6,381 nucleotides of DNA from Lyngbya sp. PCC 8106 (GTDB lineage Bacteria > Cyanobacteriota > Cyanobacteriia > Cyanobacteriales > Microcoleaceae): assembly GCF_000169095.1 (NCBI RefSeq), contig NZ_AAVU01000091.1:1-6381 (forward strand). The letters run 5' to 3'. Made by a program: the position numbers and the translations under genes. This document shows, one piece after another, positions 1-5,842 of the stretch. Below the pieces are notes generated by a model. It was not told the origin of the DNA. It saw only the letters and a program-made list of their open reading frames with translations, and did not search any database. Within the stretch, counting starts at the first letter, position 1. Every line of letters starts with the position of its first letter.

Positions 1-300
1 AAAGCTAGATCGACTCGTTTGACCATATCTGCAAACATGAGCATGGATGTCTTATACCAAGGTCGCTCTTGTTTAATTGAACAAGGGATCTTTTTGTTTA
101 TAGTATTCTGGTTGTTCTCTAGGTTCAGCAATACTACAAACTAAAGGACAAGAATTAACGTAATTTCTGTTGTTTTCCCACCAATCAAATCTATCAGCTA
201 ACAAATAATTGTACTGACACCTTAATTTTTCTAGCCAACTGTTGAGACGACAACGTTGTTCGTAATTAGGTTTTAAACGATATTGGTAAGAAATTATCAT
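1..300 (-). pseudogene. tnpB: TnpB (IS605 OrfB) RNA-guided nuclease, N-terminal part, frameshifted
   Basis: The reading frame from ATG at 300 begins MIISYQYRLKPN and runs through LRCQYNYLLADRFDWW and YYKQKDPLFN, the standard TnpB/OrfB N-terminal domain (helix-turn-helix and wedge region). It stops at 73-75. From base 71 leftward a different frame continues with QERPWYKTSML and DMVKRVDLA, which is the next conserved TnpB block (the usual RPWYK and QDVxKRLxxAF region). The protein is therefore broken by a net one-base frame change between about 72 and 78, then cut by the window edge. The frame gives a longer start at 345, but MIISY at 300 matches family starts. TnpB proteins are guide-RNA-directed nucleases that help retain the element; the catalytic RuvC part and the guide RNA region would lie beyond base 1. 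A sequencing error at the break is the main alternative. Confidence 0.85.
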
Positions 301-312
301 GGTAAACCTCGA

Positions 313-342
313 CCTGTTACAATGACTGTAACATAAAACAGG
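313..342. promoter_or_regulatory. Nested inverted repeats in the tnpB-tnpA start region
   Basis: The 54-bp gap between the divergent starts contains GTTACA (316-321) and TGTAAC (327-332) separated by five bases, nested inside CCTGTT (313-318) and AACAGG (337-342). This dyad sits between the two start codons, where it could act as an operator or as mRNA/ssDNA structure for either gene. No clear -35/-10 pair was found. A weak Shine-Dalgarno-like GGTGA lies at 346-350, four bases before the tnpA ATG. The function is inferred from position only. Confidence 0.4.
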
Positions 343-354
343 CACGGTGACAAC

Positions 355-762
355 ATGAAAGATGATTTTGTCTCTAGCGGGAGAGCAATATCAGACTTAA
401 AAGCCCACTTGGTTTTGACAACTAAGTATCGACGTAAAGTGTTTACAGGAGCTATAATAGAGCGACTTCAAACCATCATATGGGAACTTTGCCGTAAATG
501 GGATTGTCAGATGATTGAAGTTAATGGGGAAACAGACCACATTCATTTGCTTTTCCAATATTACCCACAATTAGAATTACCTAAGTTTGTAGGTAACTTA
601 AAATCTATAACCAGTCGTCGTTTAAGAACTGAATTTCCAGAATTAGCTGATGTTTATAGAAAGTCAGTTTTATGGAATGAATCATATTTTATTGCTAGTT
701 GCGGAGGTGTAACTGTTTCACAATTAAAAGAATATGTTGAGAATCAAAAAACTCCTAATTGA
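355..762 (+). CDS. tnpA: IS200/IS605-family TnpA, HUH/Y1 transposase
   Basis: A 135-residue protein of normal length for the family. It opens with the typical cyanobacterial form of the domain (DLKAHLVLTTKYRRKVF, residues 14-30). The HUH metal-binding motif is DHIHLLF, with H62 and H64. The end carries YFIASCGGVTVSQLKEYVENQ, in which Y127 is the expected nucleophile that forms a covalent 5'-phosphotyrosine link with DNA. Family members work as dimers, excise the element from the lagging-strand template as a single-stranded circle and reinsert it 3' of a short target. No residue known to be essential appears to be missing, so this copy is likely functional. It is divergent from the broken tnpB with 54 bp between the starts. 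The ATG at 355 is preceded by GGTGA. Confidence 0.95.
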   Translation: MKDDFVSSGRAISDLKAHLVLTTKYRRKVFTGAIIERLQTIIWELCRKWDCQMIEVNGETDHIHLLFQYYPQLELPKFVGNLKSITSRRLRTEFPELADVYRKSVLWNESYFIASCGGVTVSQLKEYVENQKTPN

Positions 763-791
763 CAAAATTTCGGACATCGAGTCCTTAATTT

Positions 792-830
792 GTCGGGCTA
801 TCCTTCCCGACGTTCATCTTCGATAGAACG
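792..830 (+). repeat. Subterminal stem-loops at the tnpA-side end of the IS
   Basis: GTCGGG (792-797) pairs perfectly with CCCGAC (806-811) around an 8-base loop. An overlapping stem, CGTTC (811-815) with GAACG (826-830), lies directly after it. Family transposases recognise such imperfect hairpins near each end and cut at a fixed distance outside them. The position, 30 bases past the tnpA stop and before the host ssrA terminator, fits this role. The cleavage site itself was not identified. Confidence 0.6.
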
Positions 831-851
831 CGGGGCTGTCGCCATTAGCTC

Positions 852-884
852 AAAAAAAAAAGATAACGGCTACTCACCGCTACC
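852..884 (-). terminator. Rho-independent terminator of ssrA
   Basis: Read on the - strand, GGTAGCGG (884-877) pairs with CCGTTATC (869-862) across a 7-base loop, an 8-bp stem with two G-U pairs. It is followed immediately by ten T residues (861-852). It lies about 20 bases after the 3' end of the tmRNA, with no other - strand gene in between. Confidence 0.85.
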
Positions 885-904
885 TTTTCTTTGTATTCTA
901 AATA

Positions 905-1296
905 TGGAGCATATGGGAATCGAACCCATGTCCAAAACGAGTATTGACTTCTTGTTCGTTCACAGGTTTAGCCCTTCTAACCCTCAGAGCGGGAACTATC
1001 TGTAACCCTAGATAGTGAGGGATACTGGTAGAGTTTTCTCTAGATCGGCGACCAGAAACGCCTCACTAGAACATCCGTTGGGGTTATATCTATAGTCCTT
1101 AACGGAGTCAAACTACAGATGCTCAAAACCTAAGTGAGGTTTTTGTTCCTACGCAGCTACTGCTACGCGAGGACGAGCGAAAGATACAATGTTGTTTGCA
1201 CTTATTTTTTTAAGTCATGTATTTACGAGAGGTGACTTACTCTCGACCTGAATCACAAGGTAGTTTTCGTCGTCCTGTCGAAACCAGTAATGCCCC
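905..1296 (-). ncRNA. ssrA: Transfer-messenger RNA (tmRNA, 10Sa RNA), one-piece form
   Basis: tmRNA rescues ribosomes stalled on broken mRNAs. It acts first as alanyl-tRNA, then as a short message that adds a degradation tag, working with SmpB. The 5' end (GGGGCAT, 1296-1290) pairs with ATGCTCC near the 3' end (912-906) in a 7-bp acceptor stem that contains G3-U70, the alanyl-tRNA synthetase identity pair. The 5' end continues with the conserved tract GGTTTCGACAGG. The T arm ATGGG-TTCGATT-CCCAT precedes the 3' acceptor strand, and base 905 gives the discriminator A. CCA is not encoded (TAT follows), so it must be added after transcription. The tag frame is at 1199-1149. Paired segments such as 981-986 with 1016-1021 and 995-1001 with 1010-1015 fit the structured 3' domain. 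The encoded length is 392 bases, a normal one-piece cyanobacterial size. The ends are inferred from base pairing. Confidence 0.97.
1149..1199 (-). other. tmRNA proteolysis-tag reading frame
   Basis: From the GCA resume codon (1199-1197) the frame reads ANNIVSFARPRVAVAA and then TAG (1151-1149), so 16 coded residues. The alanine carried by tmRNA itself would be added before these. The ANNIV start and the hydrophobic VAA end are typical of cyanobacterial tags; the C-terminal AA is the part recognised by ClpXP-type proteases. The frame lies about 97 bases from the tmRNA 5' end. Confidence 0.93.
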
Positions 1297-1311
1297 TTGC
1301 TTACCTACTAT

Positions 1312-1338
1312 GTTATATAATAATGGATTGACTGTCAA
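1312..1338 (-). promoter_or_regulatory. Sigma-70-type promoter of ssrA
   Basis: On the - strand a perfect TTGACA (1338-1333) is followed by two overlapping -10 choices: TATAAC (1317-1312, 15-bp spacer) or TAACAT (1315-1310, 17-bp spacer). Either would start transcription about 5-10 bases before the mature tmRNA end at 1296, which leaves a short leader for RNase P to remove. The -35 box begins only four bases beyond the mdh stop codon. Confidence 0.7.
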
Positions 1339-1342
1339 GGGC

Positions 1343-2335
1343 CTACAACAGAGATAGACTCGCCAAAACTTTATCCGCTTCAGTGATTCCCTGACGAACA
1401 GACTCCGCACATTCCCCCACAGCTTCCCGTTCATCGGGCGTTAAATTCAACTCTAGGACACGTTCAACCCCTCGACACCCCAACCAACAAGGAACCCCAA
1501 GAAAAACGTCTTCTAACCCATATTCTCCCTGAAGATAAGCCGAAGTCGGGAGTAAGCGAGAACGATTCAATAAGATAGACTCTACCATCATCCGAATCGA
1601 AGAAGCAGGTGCGTAGTAAGCCCCTCCGGTTTTCAATAATCCGACAATTTCCGCCCCACCGTGACGAGCGCGTTTGACTAAGTGATCAATTTTTTCAGCA
1701 CTCATCAATTCAGTAATCGGAATTCCACTTACCGTCGAATACCGAGGTAAAGGTACCATCAAATCACCATGACTCCCCAAAACTGTCGCATGAACATCAG
1801 CCACCGACACGTTTAATTCCATCGCAATAAAAGCCTGAAACCGGGCTGAGTCCAATACCCCTGCCATTCCCATAATGCGGAAAGAAGCCAGTTGCGTCAC
1901 CTGCCAAGCGATATAAGTCATCACATCCAGGGGATTGGTGACAATGATCAATGTCGCATTAGGAGAATAGGTGATCGCTTCTTTGGCAGCCGTTGCCACA
2001 ATTTTAGTATTAATCGCAATTAAATCGCTGCGATCCATTCCCGGTGTACGCGGACGTCCAGCCGTAATCACCACAACATCTGATCCGGCTGTATCTGCAT
2101 AATTATTTGTACCAATAATTTCGCGATCGTGACCTTCTACAGCCCCAGCTTGCATCAAATCTAGCGCAATTCCTTGAGGCAAACCCTCAACCACATCCAA
2201 AAGCACAACATTTGCTAAATTCGCTTCTGCAATTCTCTGGGCGAGGGTACTGCCAACTTTTCCCGCCCCAATAATCGAAACACGGGTAGGATGACAAGAC
2301 GGTGGAAAAAACTGAGTCGAATTCATTTTACTCAT
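1343..2335 (-). CDS. mdh: NAD-dependent malate dehydrogenase
   Basis: A 330-residue cytoplasmic enzyme of the LDH/MDH superfamily that interconverts malate and oxaloacetate with NAD(H). The Rossmann motif GAGKVGS is at 23-29, and D47 at the end of the second strand indicates NAD preference. The active-site loop reads GRPRTPGMDRSDL (93-105). R96 and R102 in this loop are the malate-type substrate contacts; lactate dehydrogenase has a glutamine in the discriminating position, so this is MDH. N134 lies in VTNPLDV, the D162/R165 pair in GVLDSARF, and the catalytic H189 in VLGSHGD. The length is normal to slightly long because of an about 17-residue N-terminal extension. A start at M4 is also possible, and no clear Shine-Dalgarno is visible for either. 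It lies between ndhO (88 bp upstream) and the ssrA promoter (just downstream). No terminator is visible before ssrA, so read-through into ssrA is possible. Confidence 0.95.
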   Translation of the reverse strand: MSKMNSTQFFPPSCHPTRVSIIGAGKVGSTLAQRIAEANLANVVLLDVVEGLPQGIALDLMQAGAVEGHDREIIGTNNYADTAGSDVVVITAGRPRTPGMDRSDLIAINTKIVATAAKEAITYSPNATLIIVTNPLDVMTYIAWQVTQLASFRIMGMAGVLDSARFQAFIAMELNVSVADVHATVLGSHGDLMVPLPRYSTVSGIPITELMSAEKIDHLVKRARHGGAEIVGLLKTGGAYYAPASSIRMMVESILLNRSRLLPTSAYLQGEYGLEDVFLGVPCWLGCRGVERVLELNLTPDEREAVGECAESVRQGITEADKVLASLSLL

Positions 2336-2350
2336 TTAACGTTTAGGCAA

Positions 2351-2425
2351 AAAGAATGGAGAATTAGGAAAGGGGAACTCAACCGATCATCCCCAAATTT
2401 TTTCTTCCTAATTCCCCAATTCTTT
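2351..2425. repeat. Imperfect inverted repeat filling the ndhO-mdh gap
   Basis: The left arm, 2351-2370 (AAAGAATGGAGAATTAGGAA), matches the reverse complement of the right arm, 2405-2425, with one substitution and one single-base gap. The loop between them is about 34 bases. On the - strand the hairpin falls right after the ndhO stop and its distal arm is followed by a run of five T, so it may end or protect the ndhO transcript. Its GAATTAGGAA composition resembles short dispersed repeats of filamentous cyanobacteria, which would be an alternative reading. The right arm overlaps the last two bases of the ndhO stop codon. Confidence 0.6.
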
Positions 2426-2639
2426 ACTTAGCATCCTCAAGCTGATCGATCCGTAACCAAATGTTCGGAGTGGGAACTTGACCAAACTTGACTAATGCAC
2501 AGTCTCCCCGAGTTTCCATCACTTCTCCTTTGGTATCGAAGATGTAAGGGGGAAAGCGGGTGTCGCTGGCGGTTGCTTCAACGCTGTTTTCCAGTTTTTC
2601 GCGAATGGCGTGTACCATGCTTCCTTTTTTGATTGGCAT
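2424..2639 (-). CDS. ndhO: NAD(P)H-quinone oxidoreductase subunit O (NDH-1)
   Basis: A 71-residue protein starting MPIKKGSMVHAIREKLENS, with ASDTRFPPYIF (24-34), GEVMETRGDCALVKFG (38-53) and PTPNIWLRIDQLE (56-68). These blocks are diagnostic for NdhO, a small peripheral subunit of the photosynthetic NDH-1 complex of the thylakoid membrane, which works in cyclic electron flow, respiration and carbon concentration. It is absent from most non-photosynthetic bacteria. The open frame extends 54 residues further upstream, but that extension has no family similarity and the start at 2639 gives the normal family length. No membrane segment is seen, as expected for this hydrophilic subunit. No strong Shine-Dalgarno is present. 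Confidence 0.95.
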   Translation of the reverse strand: MPIKKGSMVHAIREKLENSVEATASDTRFPPYIFDTKGEVMETRGDCALVKFGQVPTPNIWLRIDQLEDAK

Positions 2640-2835
2640 CGCTGATCTCAATCGAGTTTGAACTTGTCTATTGTAGATTTTATGAGCTTTTGAGCGTATC
2701 TTTAAATAACAACAGGAAAAAGTTTCAGAATGAGGGGAAACTATACAATCTGGAATTAGGCTTGATTCTAGGGATTTTCCGGCAATTCTTGGCGATCGCA
2801 AACCTTATCTTAAGAATCTTTTGGGGGATGGGAAT
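2640..2835 (-). promoter_or_regulatory. Upstream region of ndhO
   Basis: There is no gene in these 196 bases. On the - strand, TACAAT (2675-2670) is a fair -10 element that would give a leader of about 25 bases, but no matching -35 was found. A second -10-like TATAGT lies at 2745-2740. A HIP1 site (GCGATCGC) is at 2792-2799. The upstream dehydrogenase transcript is ended by the terminator at 2836-2864, so ndhO must have its own promoter in this stretch. Confidence 0.35.
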
Positions 2836-2864
2836 AAAAAAACCCCACAAACTTGTTCGTGGGG
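2836..2864 (-). terminator. Rho-independent terminator of the Zn-dependent dehydrogenase gene
   Basis: On the - strand CCCCACGAA (2864-2856) and TTTGTGGGG (2851-2843) form a 9-bp stem with one G-U pair and a CAAG loop, followed by seven T residues (2842-2836). It starts 23 bases after the stop codon of the dehydrogenase. It is one of the clearest terminators in the window. Confidence 0.92.
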
Positions 2865-2887
2865 CAAGGGATACCTATTAATACCAA

Positions 2888-4102
2888 TCAGGCTTTCGGT
2901 ACAAGTTCCACCTTCATCCAACCCGCCTGTCGCTGGTCAAAGGCTTGGTAAGCCTCGATCGCCGAAGCCATCGGTTCGACTTTAGTCAAAATATTGGTTG
3001 GGGTGATCGTACCGTTGCGAACGATTTCCACCAGTTTGGGAATATAGCTGCGGTGGTTGCAGTTGCCCATTTTCATCGTCAGATTTTTATTCATCGCCAT
3101 GCCGATGGGAAAAAAGCGATCGGTTTGGGGATAAACTCCAATAATCGAAAGCGTTCCCGCCTTCGCCAGCGCCTGAACCGCCCAAGTTACGGCCAGAGAG
3201 GGAGCGTTACCCGGATGCCAGTTATCGCCTTGGGGATTGGTTTCCGGGGCGATTTGCTGTAGTTCTTGGTCGTACTGTTGGGCTTTCTTTGCAACCGACT
3301 CGGCAGCCGGGCCGCTTTCGGGACGCTTGGAATCGACCCCAACCGCATCGATCGCCCGATCTACCCCAATTCCGCCAGTTAGACGCCGGATCGCTTCTAC
3401 CGGATCTTCGGCGTTAAAGTCAATCACCTCAGCCCCCTGAGCGCGAGCCATTTCTAACCGGGAGGGAATGTTATCGATCGCCAAAACTCTTCCGGCATTC
3501 AAAAGCATGGCGGAGGCGATCGCAAATTGACCCACCGGGCCGCAACCAAACACCGCCACCGTATCTCCCGGTACAATCTCCGCCAATTCCGCCCCAAAGT
3601 AGCCTGTCGGAAAGATATCGGAAATGAGAATAGCCTGGTCGTCATCCACCTCCTCGGGAAGTTTCACCAGTCCGGCGTTAGCGTAGGGAATTCGCGCCCA
3701 TTCCGCCTGCAAACCGTCGAAAGATCCGGTAATTTCGGGGCCGCCAAAAAAGGAGGTTCCGGCTTGCATTCCGTTGGGGTTGGCGTTATCGCACTGGGCT
3801 TGGTAGCCGGAGCGACAGTAGGAACAGTAACCGCAGGCGATGGTTGAGGGAATGACCACGCGATCGCCGACTTTGAGGTTGCGAACATCGGAACCGATTT
3901 CCTCGATCACGCCGACCCCTTCGTGACCGAGGATCGTCCCCGGTTTCATTCCCGGCATGGTTCCCCGGATCATGTGTAAATCTGTACCGCAGATCGCACT
4001 AGCAGTTAGTTTAACAATGGCGTCATTGGGTTTTAATATTTTCGGTTCGGGTACATTATCGAGGCGAATATCTCCGACTCCGTGAAAAACAACGGCTTTC
4101 AT
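2888..4102 (-). CDS. Zinc-dependent alcohol dehydrogenase, formaldehyde-dehydrogenase-like (MDR superfamily)
   Basis: A 404-residue medium-chain dehydrogenase/reductase. The GroES-like catalytic domain has C38 (ICGTD), H60-E61 (LGHEGVGVIEEIG) and D162 as likely catalytic-zinc ligands. C90, C93, C96 and C104 are the structural-zinc cluster. The Rossmann domain has GCGPVG at 186-191 and D210 at the end of the second strand, which points to NAD. The long insert around residues 257-300, with GDNWHPGNAP, is characteristic of the formaldehyde-dehydrogenase-like branch that includes the glutathione-independent FDH of Pseudomonas. Its substrate cannot be read from sequence; short-chain alcohols, aldehydes or formaldehyde are candidates. 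It is a single-gene unit: an own terminator lies downstream and 302 bp separate it from the next gene upstream. GGAG eight bases before ATG supports this start. Its third codon positions look richer in G+C than those of the NB-ARC gene. Confidence 0.92.
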   Translation of the reverse strand: MKAVVFHGVGDIRLDNVPEPKILKPNDAIVKLTASAICGTDLHMIRGTMPGMKPGTILGHEGVGVIEEIGSDVRNLKVGDRVVIPSTIACGYCSYCRSGYQAQCDNANPNGMQAGTSFFGGPEITGSFDGLQAEWARIPYANAGLVKLPEEVDDDQAILISDIFPTGYFGAELAEIVPGDTVAVFGCGPVGQFAIASAMLLNAGRVLAIDNIPSRLEMARAQGAEVIDFNAEDPVEAIRRLTGGIGVDRAIDAVGVDSKRPESGPAAESVAKKAQQYDQELQQIAPETNPQGDNWHPGNAPSLAVTWAVQALAKAGTLSIIGVYPQTDRFFPIGMAMNKNLTMKMGNCNHRSYIPKLVEIVRNGTITPTNILTKVEPMASAIEAYQAFDQRQAGWMKVELVPKA

Positions 4103-4404
4103 GTTAAATACTCCGTTTCAGTCTAGTAAGTTTCAAGTGATGAGTATCGTCGCTAATTTATAGAAACCAATCCCAACATTAAGTTAGATTTGATTTACGC
4201 AACTACGGCTTTTATTGCGAGTCTCACCCATTCACTCTCGAAGCTTATTACAGAAATTGGGTTGAGTCTCTCTATCAAAGGAACTACTTTTTTACTCAAT
4301 CAAGTTGTTTGGGTGTTAACTGGCGATCGCAGCTTTGTTGTGGGGCTTCAGCCCGATCTAGCAGTTTGAAGTCTGGGGTTCTATGTTCAATAACTGAAAG
4401 TCAA
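4103..4404. other. Gene-free stretch upstream of the dehydrogenase
   Basis: There is no convincing gene on either strand. On the - strand side, GGAG (4114-4111) is the Shine-Dalgarno of the dehydrogenase, eight bases before its ATG. A HIP1 site is at 4323-4330. A short perfect hairpin, GGGC-TTCA-GCCC, lies at 4343-4354 but has no T run after it on the - strand, so it is not a good terminator for the NB-ARC gene. No strong promoter pair was found, although the dehydrogenase promoter must lie here if it is not transcribed with the gene upstream. Confidence 0.5.
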
Positions 4405-5796
4405 TTACTCAGACACAAATTTTTTTACATATTCTTTCATCACAGGTTGAAGCGTAAAACCCGATGTTCTCTCGTTCAAAGCTTTTTCGATTAAATTCCG
4501 TTTTCTCAAAGATTGTATTGCTCTCAAAAAATCCGACTCGGATAAAAAATCTGCGGGTTTGTTGGAAATATCAACTGCTGTCTCTTGCTTTGCTAACCAC
4601 TGCATGACCAATTTTTCCGACTCAGATAAACGCTGATAATGTTCCTGCAATATCGGTTCTAAGTCTCCCAAAAATAGGCTAGAATAAGATAAAAACTGGG
4701 CGACGCTGCCGTTAAATAAATCTTGGATACTGGACGCAATTATATTTAACCATGCCGGGTTCCCACTGTAAAGCTTAATCAGTTCTAACCATCTATCCTT
4801 ATCCGTTAATTTTTTCGCCGTTAACAGTTCGGTTGCAGCCTCTCCCAAACCTTCAAGTTGTAAGGTGTAACAATGACAGTTTTCTGTTTCTAAGGTAGCA
4901 ATTTCTCTGGGGATTTCCCAACTCAGGAGGAGCAAACAACTGCTGTGGGAAGAACGAACTATTTCTTTTATTAGTTTACCATAATTTGTGTATTCTGGGC
5001 GATAATTTCCAACAAATTCGCCTGGTGTTAGGGTTTCTTGGAAGTCGTCGAGGATGATTAAACAACGATGGGAACGCAAATAGTCTAAGATAGAACTTCG
5101 CGATCGCAAATAGTTCAAAATAGATGGGTTTTGAGTCGGCGGAGGCGGGGCGAGAAACTCTATTAAGTGGGTTTTTAGGGCGTTGAGAGTCGGAAATGTT
5201 CGATGACTTCGCCACAAAATGCGATCAAAATTATCTTTAATGTGTTCAAGAAGTTCTCTAGCGAGGGTGGTTTTTCCGATACCCGATAACCCAGTTATTG
5301 TAACAATGCGGCTATTTTCTTTGAGTATCCATTCTTTGAGGGTGGCGAGTTCGTTGGTGCGGTTGTGGAGGCGATAATATTCCGGTGCGTCGATGATATC
5401 GTGGCGAAGTTGAGATTCTTTTTTGTTGGTAGAGTGCGATCGCTTTTTTACCGTTTTGGGATGATTGTACAGTTCGCTACAGAAATTAATATTACCAAAA
5501 ATTTGTGTGGAGTCAGAACCTAAATTTGATATATGGGAAAATTCTATTCGTTTTAATAGGGATTTCAAGTTTGATTTTTTAACATCTTCTTCCAATAACT
5601 CCGAGAGAAGTTGCCATAATTCCGAAGCCACCCTTTTAGCATGGTCTTTAGTACAATGATAATCCTCCGCGACCTGCTGGTAAGTTTGATTTTGCCAAGT
5701 TCCCTCTAATATGGCTCTTTGAAGTGAGTCAAGGTGTCTTCCAGTTTTAGCAAAAACCAGATCGTCAGTCCACTCGATAGCTTTTTGAAGATCCAT
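4405..5796 (-). CDS. NB-ARC (STAND) ATPase with N-terminal vMAP-type helix-turn-helix
   Basis: This 463-residue protein has three parts. Residues 1-82 are the helical HTH-like domain common at the N-terminus of cyanobacterial NB-ARC/WD40 proteins (LQRAILEGTWQNQTYQQVAEDYHCTKDHAKRVASELWQLLSELL region). Residues 83-135 are a poorly conserved polar linker. Residues 143-463 form the NB-ARC core: Walker A GLSGIGKTT (169-177), Walker B CLIILDD (245-251), the sensor-1 strand LLLLSWE (288-294), a GLGEAATELL block (317-326), a GxP-like SGNPAW (344-349) and a winged helix ending FTLQPVMKEYV (447-457). STAND ATPases are signal switches: ligand binding by C-terminal repeats opens the ATPase for oligomerisation. 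Here the protein stops right after the winged helix, so no WD40, TPR or effector domain is present. The ligand and output are unknown. It is divergent from the GTPase gene. ATG at 5796 has no clear Shine-Dalgarno. Confidence 0.9.
   Translation of the reverse strand: MDLQKAIEWTDDLVFAKTGRHLDSLQRAILEGTWQNQTYQQVAEDYHCTKDHAKRVASELWQLLSELLEEDVKKSNLKSLLKRIEFSHISNLGSDSTQIFGNINFCSELYNHPKTVKKRSHSTNKKESQLRHDIIDAPEYYRLHNRTNELATLKEWILKENSRIVTITGLSGIGKTTLARELLEHIKDNFDRILWRSHRTFPTLNALKTHLIEFLAPPPPTQNPSILNYLRSRSSILDYLRSHRCLIILDDFQETLTPGEFVGNYRPEYTNYGKLIKEIVRSSHSSCLLLLSWEIPREIATLETENCHCYTLQLEGLGEAATELLTAKKLTDKDRWLELIKLYSGNPAWLNIIASSIQDLFNGSVAQFLSYSSLFLGDLEPILQEHYQRLSESEKLVMQWLAKQETAVDISNKPADFLSESDFLRAIQSLRKRNLIEKALNERTSGFTLQPVMKEYVKKFVSE
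5065..5124 (-). repeat. 30-bp tandem duplication inside the NB-ARC gene
   Basis: Bases 5124-5095 and 5094-5065 are adjacent 30-bp units, identical at 22 of 30 positions. They encode SILNYLRSRS and SILDYLRSHR (residues 225-244), which match at 7 of 10 residues. The unit lies just before Walker B, where related proteins normally have one such helix. The first unit contains a HIP1 site (5100-5107). Confidence 0.75.
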
Positions 5797-5842
5797 TATG
5801 GCTCAGGTGAGGTTACAGTTCGAGTTAAGGCTTCGTCTTAAT

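Larger units (their letters stand above)
1..851. mobile_element. IS605-type insertion sequence (IS200/IS605 family), partial
   Basis: Divergent tnpB (left, - strand) and tnpA (right, + strand) with a short shared start region are the IS605 layout. The family moves as single-stranded DNA through an HUH/Y1 transposase and has subterminal hairpins rather than terminal inverted repeats. The tnpA-side end is inside the window: stem-loops lie at 792-830 and unrelated sequence (the ssrA terminator) begins at 852, so the boundary is somewhere around 840-851. The other end is left of base 1. The exact junction cannot be fixed without an empty-site comparison. tnpA looks intact while tnpB is frameshifted, so the copy may still move but probably cannot make a full TnpB. 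Confidence 0.85.

Noticed and set aside
790..1005. Open frame of 71 codons on the + strand
   Set aside because: It lies across the IS end, the ssrA terminator and the tmRNA 3' domain, so it is a chance frame antisense to a structural RNA.
1237..1434. Open frame of 65 codons on the - strand
   Set aside because: It overlaps the tmRNA 5' end, the ssrA promoter and the end of mdh in another frame, and has no recognisable motif.
2640..2801. 54-residue N-terminal extension of ndhO
   Set aside because: The extension has no resemblance to NdhO, and the start at 2639 gives exactly the normal family start and length.
2945..3888. Several open frames antisense to or overlapping the Zn-dependent dehydrogenase
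   Set aside because: They are shadows of a GC-rich conserved coding frame with all catalytic motifs; none has its own family signature.
4343..4354. GGGC-TTCA-GCCC hairpin as terminator of the NB-ARC gene
   Set aside because: The stem is only 4 bp and no T run follows on the - strand, so it does not qualify as an intrinsic terminator.
4309..4494. Short + strand frame upstream of the dehydrogenase
   Set aside because: It overlaps the NB-ARC C-terminus on the other strand, has no ribosome binding site and no familiar sequence.
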